Shown here one piece after another: positions 1 through 6,300 of a DNA stretch of 6,908 bases. Positions within the stretch are counted from its first letter, which is position 1. Each line of letters starts with the position of its first letter. The notes under the pieces were generated by a model. That model did no database searches. It was not told the origin of the DNA and saw only the letters and a list, made by a program, of their open reading frames with translations. A program made the translations under genes and the position numbers. Origin of the DNA: Brevundimonas sp. (GTDB taxonomy: Bacteria > Pseudomonadota > Alphaproteobacteria > Caulobacterales > Caulobacteraceae). Where the stretch lies: assembly GCA_003248965.1 (NCBI GenBank), contig QFQU01000029.1, forward strand, positions 1 through 6,908, in the 5' to 3' direction.

Positions 1-103
1 CGCCCCGCTCCACCAGGGTCACCCGCAGTCCGGCGAGCGCCAGCTCCCGGGCGGTCAACAGGCCGATGACGCCAGCGCCCACTACCACAACTCTTTCCGA
101 CAC
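1..103 (-). CDS. thiO: FAD-dependent oxidoreductase, N-terminus only (ThiO / D-amino-acid-oxidase type)
   Basis: Partial gene, cut by the left window edge; only the first 34 codons are visible. The predicted start is GTG at 103-101, with GGAGG (113-109) five bases upstream. The peptide has an initial beta-strand VVVVGAGVIGL with the Rossmann dinucleotide motif GxGxxG at residues 9-14, a helix, and a second strand VTLVERG whose Glu (residue 32) would contact the FAD ribose. This is the classic N-terminal ADP-binding fold of the DAO / glycine oxidase superfamily, which oxidise amines or amino acids with release of peroxide. The specific name comes from gene order: in P. aeruginosa a D-amino-acid-oxidase / ThiO-like gene lies divergent to fimT. 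The frame stays open upstream of GTG-103 (further GTGs at 115-113 and 121-119), so the start is not certain. The substrate cannot be judged from this fragment. It has no evident link to pili. Confidence 0.72.
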   Translation of the reverse strand, partial: MSERVVVVGAGVIGLLTARELALAGLRVTLVERG

Positions 104-108
104 CAGGG

Positions 109-113
109 CCTCC
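109..113 (-). promoter_or_regulatory. Ribosome binding site of the FAD oxidoreductase gene
   Basis: GGAGG on the minus strand lies 5 bases before the GTG at 103-101. It is the reason for choosing this non-ATG start, since no in-frame ATG is visible with a comparable site. Confidence 0.6.
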
Positions 114-223
114 ACGATCACACAGGGGTTGCAGAAAAGTCGGTCATACGCCTCATCCCGCAGCTGATTGAGGCAACGGGGAAAATCCGGCGAGATACGA
201 CCGTCGCGGAATGATACGAGCAA

Positions 224-228
224 AAGGA
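224..228 (+). promoter_or_regulatory. Ribosome binding site that decides the fimT start
   Basis: AAGGA ends 9 bases before ATG-238. The upstream in-frame ATG at 211 has no purine-rich site at a suitable distance. It would also place nine extra residues ahead of an already complete prepilin leader, so ATG-238 is preferred. Confidence 0.6.
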
Positions 229-237
229 CCGCCTGCC

Positions 238-747
238 ATGGTCGAAAGGTCGCAGAGAGCGTTGACGCTCACCGAGCTGCTGTTTGCGCTGGTTCTGCTG
301 GGAATACTGGGAAGCCTGGCGCTGCCCGGGATGGCAGCCTGGCTGGACGGCAATCGCCAGCGAAGTGTGTTGCACGAGCTGAGCGCGAGCATCCAGCTGG
401 GCAGAACCCATGCCGTCGCCTACCAGCGCCCGGTGACGCTCTGTCCGTCGACCGATGGCCGTCACTGCGGCAGCGACTGGGGAGAGGGCTGGCTGCTTGC
501 GGAAGACGGTGGGGAACGGCTTCTCGTGGGACGCGCGCTTGCAAAGAAGGAAAGGCTCCGCTGGAACCGTTCGAACCGCCTCAGGTTCCTCCCCAGCGGC
601 CAGCTCAACATTCACAACGGGCGGTTTCTGCTCTGCGGAAGGCATACCGTTGCCTGGCAACTGATCCTCAACCGGCAGGGCCGGCTCCGTACCGCGAGCG
701 CCAGGGAGAACCGGGAGAAACGTGAGCTATGCAGCACTTCCGGATGA
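238..747 (+). CDS. fimT: FimT, minor type IV pilin (GspH/FimT family), DNA-uptake associated
   Basis: 169-residue minor pilin. A short leader (MVERSQRA) is followed by LTLTELLFALVLLGILG, the hydrophobic N-terminal helix of a type IV prepilin, with the conserved Glu at mature position 5 (residue 13). The predicted PilD cut is unusual: Ala at -1 and Leu at +1 instead of Gly and Phe. The globular part is beta-rich and has four Cys (69, 77, 133, 165). Residues 148-151 read GRLR, matching the GRxR motif described as the DNA-binding element of Legionella FimT. The tail to 169 is strongly basic (several Arg/Lys), consistent with DNA contact. Known: P. aeruginosa fimT is largely dispensable for twitching and is a paralogue of fimU; FimT proteins are implicated in DNA binding for natural transformation. 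The gene is separated from the fimU operon by 105 bases, which suggests partly independent expression. Confidence 0.95.
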   Translation: MVERSQRALTLTELLFALVLLGILGSLALPGMAAWLDGNRQRSVLHELSASIQLGRTHAVAYQRPVTLCPSTDGRHCGSDWGEGWLLAEDGGERLLVGRALAKKERLRWNRSNRLRFLPSGQLNIHNGRFLLCGRHTVAWQLILNRQGRLRTASARENREKRELCSTSG

Positions 748-770
748 TCATGGACCAGTTGTCCTGCCCC

Positions 771-812
771 ACGGGCCGACCGTCAACGACCGCAAGACGC
801 TCCCAGGCCCGT
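771..812. repeat. Inverted repeat ACGGGCC / GGCCCGT between fimT and fimU
   Basis: Perfect 7-base arms at 771-777 and 806-812 are separated by 28 bases, and the right arm runs into TTT (812-814). The right arm overlaps the AlgR-like 9-mer. The loop is long and the T-run short, so it is a poor intrinsic terminator for fimT. It could be a regulatory dyad or chance in GC-rich DNA. Confidence 0.35.
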
Positions 813-817
813 TTGGC
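809..817 (+). promoter_or_regulatory. Candidate AlgR binding site upstream of fimU
   Basis: CCGTTTGGC differs at one position from CCGTTTGTC, one of the AlgR sites known at algD. It lies 35 bases before the fimU start. AlgR control of this operon is established knowledge; that this exact 9-mer is the contacted site is inference. A weaker 7 of 9 match, CCGTTCGAA, lies inside fimT at 567-575. Confidence 0.45.
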
Positions 818-841
818 ATGCTTTCCAGGCGTAGACCCCCT

Positions 842-845
842 GGAG
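842..845 (+). promoter_or_regulatory. Ribosome binding site of fimU
   Basis: GGAG lies 7 bases before ATG-853, a good spacing. It supports this start, which also gives a normal 9-residue prepilin leader. Confidence 0.6.
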
Positions 846-852
846 CAACCGC

Positions 853-1359
853 ATGTCATATCGTTCCAACTCGACCGGCTTCACCCTGATCGAGTTGCTG
901 ATCATCGTCGTCCTGCTGGCCATCATGGCGAGCTTCGCCATTCCGAACTTCAAGCAGCTGACAGAACGCAACGAACTGCAGAGCGCCGCCGAGGAACTCA
1001 ATGCGATGCTGCAGTACGCTCGCAGCGAAGCCGTGTCCCAGAGGCGCGCGATCAGCATCCAGGCGCTGAAGGACAAGGACTGGGGCAAGGGCCTGAGCAT
1101 AGGTGTCCTGGCCTCCGGCTCGATCGCCGCGCCCCTGCGCAAACACGACGGCTTCCGTGCCGCCACGCTGACAGCGAAGGAAAAGAGCGCCGTGGAACAT
1201 CTGACCTTCACGGCCAACGGTACCCTCGTACCGCCAACGGAACGAACCTTCGCCATCTGCCAGAACGGCAAGACCGACGGGGGCCGCGTGCTGAGCATCA
1301 GCCAGGCCGGCCGGATCCAACTCGAACCTTCCTCCAAGGCGCCCCAGTCATGCTATTGA
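853..1359 (+). CDS. fimU: FimU, minor type IV pilin (GspH-like)
   Basis: 168 residues, 9-residue leader ending in Gly, then FTLIELLIIVVLLAIMASF: a textbook type III signal with Phe at +1 and Glu at +5 (residue 14) for cleavage and N-methylation by PilD. The hydrophobic helix runs to about residue 30, followed by an amphipathic helix and a beta-rich globular head. Two Cys (136 and 167, the latter next to the C-terminus) probably form the disulfide that closes the C-terminal loop. Known: FimU belongs to the minor-pilin priming complex and links the PilV-PilW-PilX core to the major pilin PilA; loss impairs piliation and twitching. It is first in the operon, and its 3' end overlaps the pilV start by 10 bases. 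Its C-terminal GRIQ occupies the place of FimT's GRLR but lacks the second Arg, in line with separate roles for the two paralogues. Confidence 0.96.
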   Translation: MSYRSNSTGFTLIELLIIVVLLAIMASFAIPNFKQLTERNELQSAAEELNAMLQYARSEAVSQRRAISIQALKDKDWGKGLSIGVLASGSIAAPLRKHDGFRAATLTAKEKSAVEHLTFTANGTLVPPTERTFAICQNGKTDGGRVLSISQAGRIQLEPSSKAPQSCY

Positions 1360-1907
1360 AATCGCGACACAGGTCGCTGCACCAATCCGGCTTCAGCATG
1401 ATCGAAGTGCTGGTCGCCCTGCTGCTGATCAGCATCGGCGTGCTGGGCATGATCGCCATGCAGGGCAAGACCATCCAGTACACCGCCGACTCGGTCGAGC
1501 GCAACAAGGCAGCCATGCTCGGCAGCAACCTGCTGGAAAGCATGCGGGCGAGCCCGAAGGCGCTGTACGACGTCAAGGACCAGATGGCCACGCAATCCGA
1601 CTTCTTCAAGGCCAAGGGGTCGGCGTTCCCCACCGCGCCGTCCTCCTGCACGCCATTGCCCGACGCGATCAAGGACCGCCTGGGATGCTGGGCGGAACAG
1701 GTGAAGAACGAACTGCCAGGCGCTGGCGACCTGCTGAAGAGCGACTACTACATCTGCCGCAGCTCGAAGCCGGGCGACTGCGACGGCAAGGGCTCCATGC
1801 TGGAAATCCGCCTTGCCTGGCGCGGCAAGCAAGGCGCCTGCGTCAACGCCGCCGACAGCAGCGCCGACACCTCCCTCTGCTACTACACCCTCAGGGTCGA
1901 GCCATGA
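1350..1907 (+). CDS. pilV: PilV, minor type IV pilin (GspI-like)
   Basis: 185 residues. The start is ATG-1350, inside fimU and overlapping its last 10 bases, with AAGG at 1336-1339 upstream. The 14-residue basic leader MLLKSRHRSLHQSG precedes FSMIEVLVALLLISIGVLG, a canonical prepilin signal (Gly-14 / Phe-15, Glu-19 as mature residue 5). The region after the helix has six Cys (100, 113, 136, 144, 164, 177), enough for three disulfides in the periplasmic head. Known: PilV, PilW and PilX form the core minor-pilin subcomplex that, with PilY1, primes pilus assembly; the pseudopilin counterpart is GspI. Overlap at both ends (fimU and pilW) indicates translational coupling. An upstream extension of this frame through the fimU region has no prepilin logic and was discarded. 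Confidence 0.96.
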   Translation: MLLKSRHRSLHQSGFSMIEVLVALLLISIGVLGMIAMQGKTIQYTADSVERNKAAMLGSNLLESMRASPKALYDVKDQMATQSDFFKAKGSAFPTAPSSCTPLPDAIKDRLGCWAEQVKNELPGAGDLLKSDYYICRSSKPGDCDGKGSMLEIRLAWRGKQGACVNAADSSADTSLCYYTLRVEP

Positions 1908-2728
1908 GCATGAACAACCGCTCCCGACGGCAATCGGGCCTGTCCATGATCGAACTACTGGTGGCCCTCGCCATCAGCAGCTTCCTGATTCTCGGGATTA
2001 CCCAGATCTACCTGGACAACAAGCGCAACTACCTGTTCCAGCAAGGCCAGGCAGGCAACCAGGAAAACGGACGCTTCGCCATGATGTTCCTGGACCAGCA
2101 ACTGGCCAAGGTGGGTTTCCGTAGGCGTGCGGACGACCCCAACGAGTTTGCCTTCCCGGCGCAGCAGAAAACCGCCTATTGCGAGGCATTCAAAGCCGGC
2201 TCGACCCTGGTGCCCGCCGTGGTCAAGGCCGGCCAGAGCGGATTCTGCTACCGCTATCAACCGGCGCCAGGCGAAGCCTACGACTGCGAAGGCAACTCGA
2301 TCACCACCCCTAGCGATCCCTTCGCTACCGCCCAGGCCATCACCGCACGCGTTCTGTTCGTTCCCGCGACCGCCGATGTCCCCGGCAGCCTCGCCTGCTC
2401 CGCGCAGACAATCAAGGAAAAAGGCCAGGAGATCGTAAGCGGCCTGGTCGACTTCAAGCTCGAGTACGGCGTCGGCCCGACCATGGCCGGCAAACGCGAG
2501 GTGGAAAGCTTCGTCGAACAGGCCAACATCGCCGACCGTCCGGTGCGTGCCCTGCGCTACTCCGCGCTGATGGCCAGCGACAAGAACCTGCGCCAGGGCG
2601 ACAGCAAGACCCTGGACGATTGGATCACGCTCTACCCCTCGTCCAAGACCAGCCTGCAAGGCAACGACAAGGACCGCCTCTACCAGATCGCCAAGGGCAG
2701 CCAGACACTCAGGAATCTCGTGCCATGA
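1904..2728 (+). CDS. pilW: PilW, minor type IV pilin (GspJ-like)
   Basis: 274 residues. The start ATG-1904 overlaps the pilV stop in an ATGA, with AGGG at 1893-1896 seven bases upstream; a second in-frame ATG at 1910 is a possible alternative. The leader MSMNNRSRRQSG is followed by LSMIELLVALAISSFLILG: Gly at -1, Leu rather than Phe at +1, and Glu at +5 (residue 17). It is the largest minor pilin here, matching the GspJ counterpart, which also has a large head. Four Cys (93, 115, 128, 165) lie in the head. Known role: part of the PilV-PilW-PilX core of the pilus-tip priming complex in the inner membrane and at the fibre tip; needed for normal piliation and for delivery of PilY1. The 3' end overlaps pilX by an ATGA. 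Confidence 0.96.
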   Translation: MSMNNRSRRQSGLSMIELLVALAISSFLILGITQIYLDNKRNYLFQQGQAGNQENGRFAMMFLDQQLAKVGFRRRADDPNEFAFPAQQKTAYCEAFKAGSTLVPAVVKAGQSGFCYRYQPAPGEAYDCEGNSITTPSDPFATAQAITARVLFVPATADVPGSLACSAQTIKEKGQEIVSGLVDFKLEYGVGPTMAGKREVESFVEQANIADRPVRALRYSALMASDKNLRQGDSKTLDDWITLYPSSKTSLQGNDKDRLYQIAKGSQTLRNLVP

Positions 2729-3312
2729 ACAACTTCCCTGCACAACAGCGCGGCGCCACGCTGGTCATCGCCCTGGCGATCCTGGTGATCGTCACCCTGC
2801 TGGCGGTCTCGAGCATGCGCGAAGTGGTACTGGAAAGCCGCATCACCGGCAACGTCATCGAACAGACTCGCTTGCAGAACGCCGCCGAGTCCGGACTCCG
2901 CGAAGGCGAGCGGCGCTTCGTCAACACCCTGCGTCCGCCGGAGCCCGGCACCGGTTGTACGGCCGACAACGTGGCCCGCCCCTGCCTACTGGACCTCGCC
3001 GCGCTGAACCTGAAGCTGGCGGACACCCACCAGAATCCGGTCGGCGTGCTGAAGGGCATCGCCAATACCTGGATGAGTTACCGCGGCAGCGACATCAGCA
3101 GCGCGACCACCGCGGGCACGCTCTACAGCGTGCAGTGGAACAACCTGCCCATTCCCTCGGGCGGCCAGGTCAACGAAGCGGAAAGCCCCGAATACGGCAA
3201 CCTGATGCGCGGCATCGGCACCTTCTACTACGAGACCAATAGCGTCGCGCGCAACCAGACCAACAGCGAAACCGTCCTGCAGACCGTTCTCGCCCGTCTC
3301 TATACCAACTGA
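2725..3312 (+). CDS. pilX: PilX, minor type IV pilin lacking Glu5 (GspK-like role)
   Basis: 195 residues. ATG-2725 overlaps the pilW stop (ATGA), with AGGA at 2711-2714 ten bases upstream. The leader MNNFPAQQRG is followed by ATLVIALAILVIVTLLAVSS. Mature position 5 is Ile (residue 15), not Glu, and +1 is Ala. The conserved Glu5 normally pairs with the N-terminus of the preceding subunit, so its absence fits the subunit at the very tip, as in GspK of type II secretion. The next segment, with AAESGLREGERR, is typical of PilX-type proteins. Two Cys (78, 87) could form a short disulfide loop. Known: PilX with PilV and PilW makes the core priming complex and associates with PilY1. It is 11 bases from pilY1. 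Confidence 0.96.
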   Translation: MNNFPAQQRGATLVIALAILVIVTLLAVSSMREVVLESRITGNVIEQTRLQNAAESGLREGERRFVNTLRPPEPGTGCTADNVARPCLLDLAALNLKLADTHQNPVGVLKGIANTWMSYRGSDISSATTAGTLYSVQWNNLPIPSGGQVNEAESPEYGNLMRGIGTFYYETNSVARNQTNSETVLQTVLARLYTN

Positions 3313-3323
3313 TCGAGCCTCGC

Positions 3324-6300
3324 ATGAAATCGGTACTCCACCAGATCGGCAAGACCTCGCTGGCAGCCGCGCTCAGCGGCGCCGTCCTGCTCTCCGCCCA
3401 GACCACCCACGCCGCCGCCCTGTCGGTCAGCCAGCAGCCGCTGATGCTGATCCAGGGCGTCGCCCCGAACATGCTGGTGACTCTCGACGACTCGGGCAGT
3501 ATGGCTTATGCCTATGCACCGGATAGCCTGGTCAACAGCCGCAACAACGTCTATTTCGCGTCGAACAGCTACAACCCGATGTACTTCGACCCGAATACCC
3601 AGTACAAGCTGCCGAAAAAGGTGACCCTTTCCAATGGCCAGATCCAGGTGCAGGACTATTCCAAGCCCAGCTTCACCGCGGCATGGCGCAACGGTTTCAC
3701 TCAGGAAGGCCGGGTAAACCTTTCCCGTGACTACAGGCCAACGGTGCAGTACCAGGGCGGATCGGGAGCAGGCACCGAGTCCAGCATCGACTGGTACGGG
3801 GCTCCTGCCTTCTACTACCAATACAGCGGGGGCCGCGGTTGCAGCCTCACCACTTCGAGTTGCTACACCCGTGTGGAAATCAGCGGCGCGGCCCAGCAGC
3901 AGAACTTCGCCAACTGGTACTCCTTCTATCGTACCCGCGCCCTGGCCACCCAGACCGCCGCTAACCTGGCGTTCTACAGCCTGCCTGAAAACGCCCGGAT
4001 CAGTTGGCAACTACTGAACAGTTCCTCGTGCCTGATCGGCAGTGGCTCCAGTAACTGTTACAACAACTACCTGAGAGACTTCACCGGGCAACATCGGGTG
4101 AACTTCTTCAACTGGCTGGAGAACCTGTCGGTCGGAGGTGGTACTCCGCTGCGTCAGGCCATGACTCGAGCAGGGGAGTTTCTCAAGAAGACCGGCGTCA
4201 ACGGCCCCTATGCCTATCGACCTGGTACCCAGACCTCGCCGGAATACAGCTGCCGTGGCAGCTATCACATTCTGATGACCGATGGTCTTTGGAACAACGA
4301 CTCGGCCAGCGTAGGCAATGCCGACAGCACGAGTCGTAGCCTCCCCGATGGCAAGAGCTACAGCAGCCAGACGCCTTACAGGGATGCTGCGTCCAATACC
4401 CTGGCCGACCAGGCCTTCCATTACTGGGCCACCGATGCCCGGCCGGATATCGACGACAATATCAAGCCGTACATTCCCTACCCGGACCAGGCCAATCCCT
4501 CGGCGGAGTACTGGAATCCGCGCAACGATCCGGCGACCTGGCAGCACATGGTGACCTATACCCTGGGCCTGGGCCTGACCACCAGCCTCACCAGCCCGAA
4601 GTGGGAGGGTTCCACCTACTCCGGCGGCTATGACGAAATCGCCGCCGGGCGCCTCAGCTGGCCGAACGCTTCGAATAACCATAGCAACAACGTCTATGAC
4701 CTGTGGCACGCCGCAGTGAACTCCCGGGGCGAGTTCTTCAGCGCCGACTCGCCGGACCAACTGGTCGCGGCCTTCCAGGACATCCTCAACCGAATTTCGG
4801 GCAAGGACCTGCCGGCATCCCGCCCCGCCATCAGCTCGTCCCTGCAGGAAGACGACACTGGCGACAAGCTGACCCGCTTCGCCTACCAGACCAGCTTCGC
4901 CAGCGACAAGAACTGGGCTGGCGACCTGACCCGCTACAGCCTGACCACCCAGGACAAGGCCACCGTGCAGACCAAGCTGTGGAGCGCGCAGAGTATCCTC
5001 GACGCGATGCCCAACGGTGGAGCTGGCCGCAAGATCATGATGGCCGGATCCGGTACCTCGGGCCTCAAGGAGTTCACCTGGGGCAGCCTCAGCGCCGACC
5101 AGCAGCGGCAGTTGAACCGCGATCCGGACCGCAACGATGTCGCCGACACCAAGGGCCAGGACCGAGTGGCCTTCCTGCGTGGCGATCGCAGCAAGGAGAA
5201 CAGCGACAACTTCCGCACCCGCAACTCGATCCTCGGCGATATCATCAACTCCTCGCCGGCGACGGTCGGCAAGGCCCAGTACCTGACCTACCTGGCCCAG
5301 CCGATCGAGCCCAGCGGCAACTACTCCACGTTCGCAGAAGCACAGAAAACCCGTGCCCCGCGGGTATACGTCGGCGCCAACGACGGCATGCTGCACGGTT
5401 TCGATACCGACGGTAACGAGACCTTCGCCTTCATCCCAAGCGCGGTCTTCGAGAAGCTCCACAAGTTGACCGCCCGCGGCTACCAGGGCGGCGCCCACCA
5501 GTTCTACGTCGACGGCTCGCCGGTGGTCGCCGACGCCTTCTTCGGCGGCGCCTGGCATACCGTGCTGATCGGCAGCCTGCGCGCCGGCGGCAAGGGCCTG
5601 TTCGCCCTCGACGTGACCGATCCCGCCAACATCAAGCTGCTCTGGGAAATCGGCGTGGACCAGGAGCCCGACCTTGGCTACAGCTTCCCCAAACCCACGG
5701 TCGCCCGGCTGCACAACGGCAAGTGGGCCGTGGTCACCGGAAACGGTTATTCCAGCCTGAACGACAAGGCCGCGCTGCTGATCATCGACCTGGAGACCGG
5801 GGCCATCACCCGCAAACTGGAAGTCACCGGCAGGACCGGCGTACCCAACGGCCTATCCAGCCCTCGCCTGGCAGACAACAACAGCGACGGCGTAGCCGAC
5901 TACGCCTACGCCGGCGACCTGCAAGGCAACCTCTGGCGCTTCGACCTGATCGCCGGCAAGGTCAACCAGGACGATCCGTTCAGCCGAGCCAACGACGGCC
6001 CGGCGGTGGCCTCGAGCTTCAGGGTGTCTTTCGGTGGCCAGCCGCTCTATTCGGCGGTCGACTCCGCCGGCGCGGCGCAAGCGATCACCGCCGCGCCCTC
6101 GCTGGTTCGCCATCCGACACGCAAGGGCTACATCGTGATCTTCGGTACCGGCAAGTATTTCGAGAACGCCGACGCCCGGGCCGATACCAGCCGCGCCCAG
6201 ACGCTCTACGGCATCTGGGACCAGCAAACCAAGGGCGAAGCCGCGGGCAGCACACCCCGACTGACGCGCGGCAACCTGCAGCAGCAGACACTGGACCTCC

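Larger units (their letters stand above)
104..237. other. Divergent intergenic region between the oxidoreductase gene and fimT
   Basis: This 134-base stretch separates two divergently transcribed genes, so it should hold promoters for both. I see no convincing sigma70 -35/-10 pair or sigma54 -24/-12 element. The visible structure is a 7-base direct repeat, GATACGA, at 194-200 and 213-219 (19 bases start to start), and the ribosome binding site of fimT. Promoter positions are not assigned. Confidence 0.5.
748..852 (+). promoter_or_regulatory. fimT-fimU intergenic region, probable fimU operon promoter region
   Basis: 105 bases without a gene, and the only sizeable gap before a run of six tightly packed genes, so the operon promoter is expected here or in the 3' end of fimT. 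Known: the response regulator AlgR activates the fimU-pilVWXY1Y2E operon in P. aeruginosa. The region contains CCGTTTGGC (809-817), an 8 of 9 match to the AlgR site CCGTTTGTC, and a 7-base inverted repeat (771-777 / 806-812). I cannot place -35/-10 hexamers with confidence. Confidence 0.55.

Noticed and set aside
198..205. Shared 8-mer CGACCGTC upstream of both fimT (198-205) and fimU (777-784) as a common operator
   Set aside because: An 8-base GC-rich word occurring twice is expected by chance at this composition, and flanking bases do not match.
211..237. Upstream in-frame ATG as the fimT start
   Set aside because: It has no suitable ribosome binding site and adds nine residues before an already complete prepilin leader; ATG-238 with AAGGA is better.
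118..660. 180-codon minus-strand frame covering fimT
   Set aside because: It is antisense to fimT with no domain or signal, and it ends ahead of the oxidoreductase gene in a different frame. Shadow of codon bias.
812..814. Intrinsic terminator for fimT formed by the 771-812 inverted repeat
   Set aside because: The stem is only 7 bases with a 28-base loop and is followed by just three T residues, far from a normal intrinsic terminator.
812..830. TTTGGCATG resembling a sigma54 -24 element before fimU
   Set aside because: At the required spacing the -12 GC is absent (bases 827-828 are AG; GC occurs two bases too far), so the match is only half a promoter.
729..1349. Long N-terminal extension of the pilV frame across fimU
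   Set aside because: The extended part overlaps fimU out of frame, is Arg/Pro/Gln-rich like a shadow, and would bury the prepilin signal inside the protein.
4011..5714. 567-codon open frame on the minus strand opposite pilY1
   Set aside because: It lies wholly antisense to a clearly real gene, has a Val/Gly/Ala-rich low-information composition typical of antisense frames in GC-rich DNA, and shows no recognisable domain. It is a shadow.
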